Position numbers and translations under genes: made by a program. A stretch of 64,000 nucleotides of DNA. Source: Sphingomonas sp. (GTDB lineage Bacteria; Pseudomonadota; Alphaproteobacteria; Sphingomonadales; Sphingomonadaceae). The notes under the pieces were generated by a model, which was given only the letters and a program-made list of their open reading frames with translations, was not told the origin of the DNA and did not search any database. How positions within the stretch are numbered: the first letter of the stretch is position 1; each line of letters starts with the position of its first letter. The stretch covers positions 1 to 64,000 of the forward strand of contig NZ_JAQZBC010000009.1 in the NCBI RefSeq assembly GCF_029239295.1. The letters run 5' to 3'. Shown here one piece after another: positions 59,739 through 64,000 of the stretch.

Positions 59739-60827
59739 GTGAAAGCCGCTGTTCTATTTGAAACCAAGGCCCCGCTTCGGATCGAGGACGTGGTCGTGTC
59801 GAAGCCCGGCCCGCATGAGGTTCTGATCCGGACGGTCGCCTGCGGCGTGTGCCGTTCCGACCTTCACTTCGTCGACGGTGCCTATCCTCACCCGCTGCCC
59901 GCAATTCCGGGCCACGAGGCTGCTGGCATCGTGGAAGCGGTTGGTGACGAGGTGCGCACCGTCAAGGTTGGCGATGCCGTGGTGACCTGCCTCAGCGCGT
60001 TCTGCGGGCATTGCGAGTTCTGCATCACGGGCCGCATGTTCCTGTGCGTCAGCGCGGAAACGCGGCGCTCTCCGACGGCCGAGCCGCGGTTGAAGCTCGC
60101 AAACGGCGGAAACGTCAACCAGATGCTGAATTTGTCGGCCTATGCCGAGCAGATGCTGGTTCACGAGCATGCCTGTGTCGCGATCGATCCGGAAATGCCG
60201 CTCGATCGGGCCGCCTTGATCGGTTGCGCGGTAACCACCGGCGCCGGAGCGGTCTTCAACACCACGGACGTCACGCCGGGCGAGACGGTTTGCATCGTCG
60301 GTTGTGGTGGCATCGGGCTGGCTGCGGTCAACGCCGCGAAGATCGCCGGGGCGGGCAAGATCATCGCGCTGGATCCGGTGCCGGAAAAGCGTGCGGTTGC
60401 CGAGAAGTTGGGCGCGACCCACACGTATGATCCGATGGCGGACGGCGTCGTCGGTGAAGTGGTGGAACTGACCAAGGGCGGCGTTCATCATGCGATTGAG
60501 GCGGTTGGTCGGCCGCAGTCCGCACAGACCACCATCGACGTTCTTCGTCGCGGCGGGACCGCCACGATCCTGGGCATGATGCCGCTGGATTCGAAGGTCG
60601 GGCTGTCGGCAATGGAGTTGCTGTCCGGCAAACGATTGCAGGGTGGCATCATGGGATCCAATCGCTTCCCGGTGGATATTCCCAGGCTCGTCGACTTCTA
60701 CATGCGGGGGCTGTTGGATCTGGATACGATCATCGCCGAGCGGCTGCCGCTGGCCCGCATCAACGATGCCTTTGACGAACTGCGCAAGGGCGATGCGACC
60801 CGCAGCGTGATTGTATTCGATCAATGA
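59739..60827 (+). CDS. Zinc-dependent alcohol dehydrogenase (class III-like)
   Basis: A 362-residue medium-chain dehydrogenase. Catalytic zinc ligands are Cys38 (ACGVCRSD) and His59-Glu60 (GHE); structural zinc cysteines are 89, 92, 95 and 103 (CGHCEFC...C). The NAD-binding loop is GCGGIG near residue 190. Second in the operon after a 103-base gap. It starts with GTG after GGAGGG. It overlaps the kinase gene by ATGA. Likely oxidises a hydroxy intermediate or aldehyde adduct. Confidence 0.92.
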   Translation: MKAAVLFETKAPLRIEDVVVSKPGPHEVLIRTVACGVCRSDLHFVDGAYPHPLPAIPGHEAAGIVEAVGDEVRTVKVGDAVVTCLSAFCGHCEFCITGRMFLCVSAETRRSPTAEPRLKLANGGNVNQMLNLSAYAEQMLVHEHACVAIDPEMPLDRAALIGCAVTTGAGAVFNTTDVTPGETVCIVGCGGIGLAAVNAAKIAGAGKIIALDPVPEKRAVAEKLGATHTYDPMADGVVGEVVELTKGGVHHAIEAVGRPQSAQTTIDVLRRGGTATILGMMPLDSKVGLSAMELLSGKRLQGGIMGSNRFPVDIPRLVDFYMRGLLDLDTIIAERLPLARINDAFDELRKGDATRSVIVFDQ

Positions 60828-61894
60828 GCACGGCAGTGGCGGAAGATACCGGGCTCCAGGCGGAGATCAGCGAGCGCGATCAGCTCGATACCGGCCGACT
60901 GTCGGCCTGGATGAAGGCGCATGTGGCCGAGTTCGAAGGGCCGCTCAGCTATGCCAAGTTCGCCGGGGGCCAGTCCAACCCCACGTACAAGCTGATGACG
61001 CCGGCACGCAATTACGTCCTGCGGCGCAAGCCAATGGGCGATCTGCTGCCATCGGCGCATCAGGTCGATCGCGAGTATCGCGTTATGGCGGCGCTGCATC
61101 CCACCGGCTTTCCGGTGCCGCGTCAATATGGCCTGTGCGAAGACGATGGCGTGATCGGTTCGGCCTTCTACGTGATGGAGATGGTTGAGGGGCGAACGAT
61201 CTGGGACGGATCGTTTCCGGGGATGGATGCCGAGACCCGGCGCGCGCACTATCACGCGATGATCGACACCTTGGCGGATCTGCATAATGTGGATCTGAAG
61301 GCGACGAACCTCGAAGATTTCGGCCGGCCGGGAAATTACTTTGAACGGCAGGTGAGCCGCTGGACGAAGCAATATCGCGGTGCCGAAACCGAGCATATGC
61401 CGGCGATGGAACGGTTGATCGAATGGCTGCCGCGAACCATTCCCGAGCAGACACGCACGTCGATCGTTCACGGCGATTACCGGTGCGACAACATGAAGTT
61501 TGCGCCTGGTCTGGAGCCGCGGGTTGCGGCCGTATTGGACTGGGAGCTTTGCACGACGGGTGATCCGCTGGCGGACCTCAGCTACTTTCTCATCAGCTGG
61601 GTGACCCAGCCGGAGGGTCGTTCTGGCGTCATGGGGCTCACTGGTCGCGAGACGGGTATTCCGACGCTGGAAGAGGTCGTCGCGCGCTACTGCGAAAGGA
61701 CCGGGCGAGACTCGGTTCCTGATCTGAACTGGCTGCTCGCTTTCAACCTGTTCCGCCTTGCCTCGATCGTTCAGGGAATTCGCAAGCGCTTCCTGATCGG
61801 CACCGCCTCAAGCGCGAATGCCGAGGCGACCAGTGCGCGCGTTCCGATGCTGGCAGATGCCGCTTGGGACTTTGCGGTGAAAGCCGGCGCGTAG
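60824..61894 (+). CDS. Aminoglycoside-phosphotransferase-like kinase (APH family)
   Basis: 356 residues. The N-lobe has FAGGQSNPTYKL; the catalytic loop is HGDYRCDN (Asp218 with Asn223), and the metal-binding DWE is Asp239-x-Glu241. This is the ACAD10/11-linked APH subgroup, not an antibiotic-resistance enzyme. In the levulinate pathway the corresponding LvaA-type kinase phosphorylates 4-hydroxyacyl-CoA so that an acyl-CoA dehydrogenase-type partner can complete dehydration. The context here fits that, but the substrate is inferred. Confidence 0.9.
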   Translation: MSTAVAEDTGLQAEISERDQLDTGRLSAWMKAHVAEFEGPLSYAKFAGGQSNPTYKLMTPARNYVLRRKPMGDLLPSAHQVDREYRVMAALHPTGFPVPRQYGLCEDDGVIGSAFYVMEMVEGRTIWDGSFPGMDAETRRAHYHAMIDTLADLHNVDLKATNLEDFGRPGNYFERQVSRWTKQYRGAETEHMPAMERLIEWLPRTIPEQTRTSIVHGDYRCDNMKFAPGLEPRVAAVLDWELCTTGDPLADLSYFLISWVTQPEGRSGVMGLTGRETGIPTLEEVVARYCERTGRDSVPDLNWLLAFNLFRLASIVQGIRKRFLIGTASSANAEATSARVPMLADAAWDFAVKAGA

Positions 61895-61924
61895 GCCGCC
61901 ACATAGAATAGAGAAGAGAGACGG

Positions 61925-62704
61925 ATGAGCTTATTCGATCTGACCGGGAAGGTCGTCGTGATCACCGGTTCGTCGCGCGGCATTGGCAAGGCCAGTGCTA
62001 TCGCGTGTGCGGAGCAGGGCGCGAAGGTGGTGATTTCCAGCCGCAAGCAGGATGCATCGCAGGCCGTTGCCGACGAAATCAACGCGCGCTTCGGCGACGG
62101 TACGGCCATCGCGGTGGCGGCCAACATTTCCGACAAGGCGGCGCTGCAGAACCTGGTCGATGAAAGCCGTCGAGCATTCGGCAAGATCGACTGCCTTGTC
62201 TGCAACGCAGCATCCAACCCCTATTACGGGCCACAGGAAGGGATTGCCGACGAGCAGTTCCGCAAGATCTTGGACAACAATATCCTGTCGAACCACTGGC
62301 TGATCACCATGGTCGCGCCCGAGATGAAGGAGCGCGGCGCAAAGGGCGAGGACGCGGGATCGATCGTGATCGTGTCGTCGATCGGCGGCCTGCGCGGATC
62401 GACCGTGATCGGCGCTTATTGCATCTCCAAGGCGGCCGACATGCAACTCGCGCGGAATCTGGCGCATGAGTATGGCCAGCACGGCATCCGGGTGAACTGC
62501 ATCGCGCCGGGCCTGATCAAGACCGACTTCGCCAAGGCATTGTGGGAAGACGAGGCCGCGGTCGCGGAGCGAAACCGTACTACCCCGCTGCGCCGCATCG
62601 GAGAGCCTGAGGAGATCGCCGGAGCGGTGGTTTACCTGGCGTCGAAGGCCAGCGGTTTCATGACCGGCCAGACGATGGTGATCGACGGCGGCGTGACGAT
62701 CTGA
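61925..62704 (+). CDS. SDR family oxidoreductase
   Basis: A 259-residue classical short-chain dehydrogenase. Cofactor loop TGSSRGIG (about 14-21); NAASNP near 94-99; catalytic Tyr165 and Lys169 in AYCISKAAD with upstream Ser of SSIGGL. The C-terminal IDGGVT is typical. Fourth gene of the operon, 30 bases after the kinase. Substrate unknown. Confidence 0.9.
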   Translation: MSLFDLTGKVVVITGSSRGIGKASAIACAEQGAKVVISSRKQDASQAVADEINARFGDGTAIAVAANISDKAALQNLVDESRRAFGKIDCLVCNAASNPYYGPQEGIADEQFRKILDNNILSNHWLITMVAPEMKERGAKGEDAGSIVIVSSIGGLRGSTVIGAYCISKAADMQLARNLAHEYGQHGIRVNCIAPGLIKTDFAKALWEDEAAVAERNRTTPLRRIGEPEEIAGAVVYLASKASGFMTGQTMVIDGGVTI

Positions 62705-62752
62705 GGATGTCACCCGAAGGTGCGTAGCGCACGGGTTTGAGCGGAGGTTGAA

Positions 62753-63547
62753 GTGAGGTTCACGGGCAAGTCGGTCATCGTCACTGGAGCAGGATCCGGT
62801 ATCGGCCGGGCAGCGGCTACGCTGTTCGCCGCAGAGGGTGGGCAGGTTGTGGTCGCGGACAAGGTTGGTGCCGAGGCTACGGCCGCTGCCATCCGGGATG
62901 CAGGTGGTACCGCGCATGCGATCGAAATGGATGCCGGCAATGAGGAGGACGTCCTGCGCACGATCGCGCTGGCGTGCGACAGCTTCGGCGGACTGGATGT
63001 AATGTTCGCCAATGCCGGAATATCCGGCGGGATGGCGAACATCTTCAACACAGATGTCAGCCTGTTTGCCGAAGTGCTGCGGGTGAACCTGATCGGGCCG
63101 TTCCTCGCCATCAAGCATGGTGCCCCGCGCATTGCCGAACGGGGAGGTGGGGCGATCATCCTGACGGCGAGTGTCGCCGGAATCCGCTCAGGCGCTGGAT
63201 CACCAGCCTATTCTGCGTCAAAGGCGGGTGTCATTAACCTCGCGCAGGTGTCGGCGCAGCAATTGTCGGGCTCGAACGTGCGGGTCAATGCGATCTGTCC
63301 GGGGCTGACCGAGACGGGCATGACGCAGTCGGTATTCGATTACGCGCGCGATGCTGGAAAGATTGACCGCGTCGGCAGGCTCAATCCGCTACGACGCGGC
63401 GCGCAACCGGACGAATTGGCGAAGGTGGCGTTGTTCCTGGCCTCGTCGGACGCCAGCTATGTCAATGGACAGGCGCTGGCGGTCGACGGTGGTTTGTCCT
63501 CCAGCCATCCGGTGACTAAGCAAGAATACGGGCGCACCAGCGCCTGA
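62753..63547 (+). CDS. SDR family oxidoreductase
   Basis: A 264-residue classical [11 protein letters not shown] loop at 11-18, NAG at 87-89, catalytic Ser140, Tyr153 and Lys157 (AYSASKAG), and a C-terminal AVDGGLSS. It starts with GTG after GGAGG. Fifth gene of the operon after a 48-base gap. A second SDR beside the first suggests two oxidation or reduction steps in one pathway. Confidence 0.9.
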   Translation: MRFTGKSVIVTGAGSGIGRAAATLFAAEGGQVVVADKVGAEATAAAIRDAGGTAHAIEMDAGNEEDVLRTIALACDSFGGLDVMFANAGISGGMANIFNTDVSLFAEVLRVNLIGPFLAIKHGAPRIAERGGGAIILTASVAGIRSGAGSPAYSASKAGVINLAQVSAQQLSGSNVRVNAICPGLTETGMTQSVFDYARDAGKIDRVGRLNPLRRGAQPDELAKVALFLASSDASYVNGQALAVDGGLSSSHPVTKQEYGRTSA

Positions 63548-63558
63548 CGGTACCGACT

Positions 63559-63589
63559 CCACCGAGATTTGCCGAGGCAAACCCGGTGG
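63559..63589 (+). terminator. Hairpin after the last SDR gene
   Basis: CCACCG / CGGTGG and TTTGCC / GGCAAA form a two-part stem with a GA loop, 11 bases after the operon's last stop. No T-run follows. The 243-base gap to the DUF885 gene holds only this feature; nothing else is recognised. Confidence 0.55.
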
Positions 63590-63790
63590 TGCCCGCGCGT
63601 TCTTCCATCGTTAGGGGTGGCAGCGTGTAGATGTCCCCGGACGATCGGCGCGATGAGAAACACTTGTTCCTGACCTTTGCGGACGGCGCGGACCGAACGT
63701 TGGTTTTGGCTTGTAGATCGGGGCAACGCGCGCGTGTTTCCGGCCGGCGAAGAACGCCAGTCCCACGCGCGCTGACGCAGTCCCTGACAC

Positions 63791-64000
63791 TTAAGCTGGC
63801 ACCGCGTCGGACCACCGGTCGACTACCTGTCCGAGCACCCCGAGCGGCATCCCGCCGGCCTGGACCACCGCGTCGTTGAACCCACGCACGTCAAAGCCGG
63901 CGCCAAGCTTTTGCTTGGCGACATCCCGCAAGCGATTGATTTCATTGTGGCCGGTCTTGTAGCCCAGCGCCTGTCCCGGCCACACGCAATAGCGGTTGAT
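63791..64000 (-). CDS. DUF885 family protein, C-terminal fragment (partial)
   Basis: The 69 visible codons read into the right edge. The sequence VWPGQALGYKTGHNEINRL, then FDVRGFNDAVVQAGGMPLGVL, matches the end of DUF885 proteins, with the PGQAL and GxMPL motifs. Those are usually exported putative peptidase-like proteins of about 600 residues. The start and most of the protein lie beyond 64000. Confidence 0.82.
   Translation of the reverse strand: MNRYCVWPGQALGYKTGHNEINRLRDVAKQKLGAGFDVRGFNDAVVQAGGMPLGVLGQVVDRWSDAVPA

Noticed and set aside
60824..61894. Aminoglycoside resistance phosphotransferase
   Set aside because: The HGDxxxxN and DxE motifs are shared by the whole APH superfamily. The operon with an acyl-CoA dehydrogenase points to the ACAD10/11-linked metabolic subgroup.
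63631..63879. 82-codon plus-strand frame between the last SDR and the DUF885 gene
   Set aside because: The C-terminal part overlaps the DUF885 gene on the other strand, no ribosome binding site is convincing, and no family is recognised.

Overview
The window is a high-GC chromosomal segment, most likely from a Sphingomonas-type alphaproteobacterium (Sphingomonadaceae). The main reasons are: a pyruvate dehydrogenase E1 beta subunit fused to a lipoyl domain, a DUF1465/RcdA-type cell-cycle adaptor, DUF465 small coiled-coil proteins, a SUF operon led by an Rrf2 regulator, frequent GTG starts, and many short-chain dehydrogenase, Baeyer-Villiger and acyl-CoA dehydrogenase genes. This is inference from gene content; no rRNA, tRNA or CRISPR array was seen.

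Layout. 1-103: end of an IS481-family insertion sequence entering from the left, on the minus strand. 0.1-3.8 kb: thioredoxin-reductase-like gene, divergent class C serine hydrolase, then trmD and rplS, chained by 4-nt overlaps. 3.9-8.3 kb: K+ channel with an RCK domain, DPP IV-like peptidase, asd. 8.4-13.0 kb: acyl-CoA synthetase, gamma-glutamyltransferase and pyrD on the minus strand. 13.2-19.1 kb: SUF iron-sulfur operon (Rrf2 regulator, sufB, C, D, S, T, A). 19.1-29.9 kb: complete glycogen cluster (glgP, B, C, A, pgm, glgX). 29.9-35.1 kb: medium-chain reductase, Baeyer-Villiger monooxygenase, PPK2 and thiolase. 35.2-38.0 kb: small membrane protein, prepilin peptidase, exported protein, coniferyl-aldehyde-type dehydrogenase. 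38-43 kb: two divergent DUF465 genes, rcdA, SDR, purF, a Rho_N-like small protein, hisI, lipoprotein. 42.8-45.0 kb: MerR regulator with a DmdC-like acyl-CoA dehydrogenase. 45.1-51.3 kb: SleB-type wall hydrolase, cysK with an MFS exporter, pdhA and pdhB. 51.3-54.3 kb: TadE/TadE/TadG cassette of visibly lower GC. 54.3-56.9 kb: phytoene-synthase-like protein, EF-hand protein, trmFO. 56.9-63.5 kb: a tandem two-HTH TetR regulator divergent from an acyl-CoA dehydrogenase, alcohol dehydrogenase, aminoglycoside-phosphotransferase-like kinase and two SDR genes. 63.8-64.0 kb: C-terminus of a DUF885 protein running off the right edge.

How it works together. The suf genes supply Fe-S clusters under an Rrf2 sensor. 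The glg genes build and degrade glycogen from glucose-1-phosphate. pdhA/pdhB feed acetyl-CoA. The two acyl-CoA dehydrogenase loci look like regulated catabolic modules. The most interesting is the right-hand one, where a separate ACAD and APH-type kinase mirror the fused domains of eukaryotic ACAD10/11 and the kinase/dehydrogenase pair of bacterial 4-hydroxyacid (levulinate) catabolism. Its likely regulator carries two TetR-type DNA-binding domains, and a palindrome sits in the shared promoter region. No intergenic stretch exceeds 300 bases.
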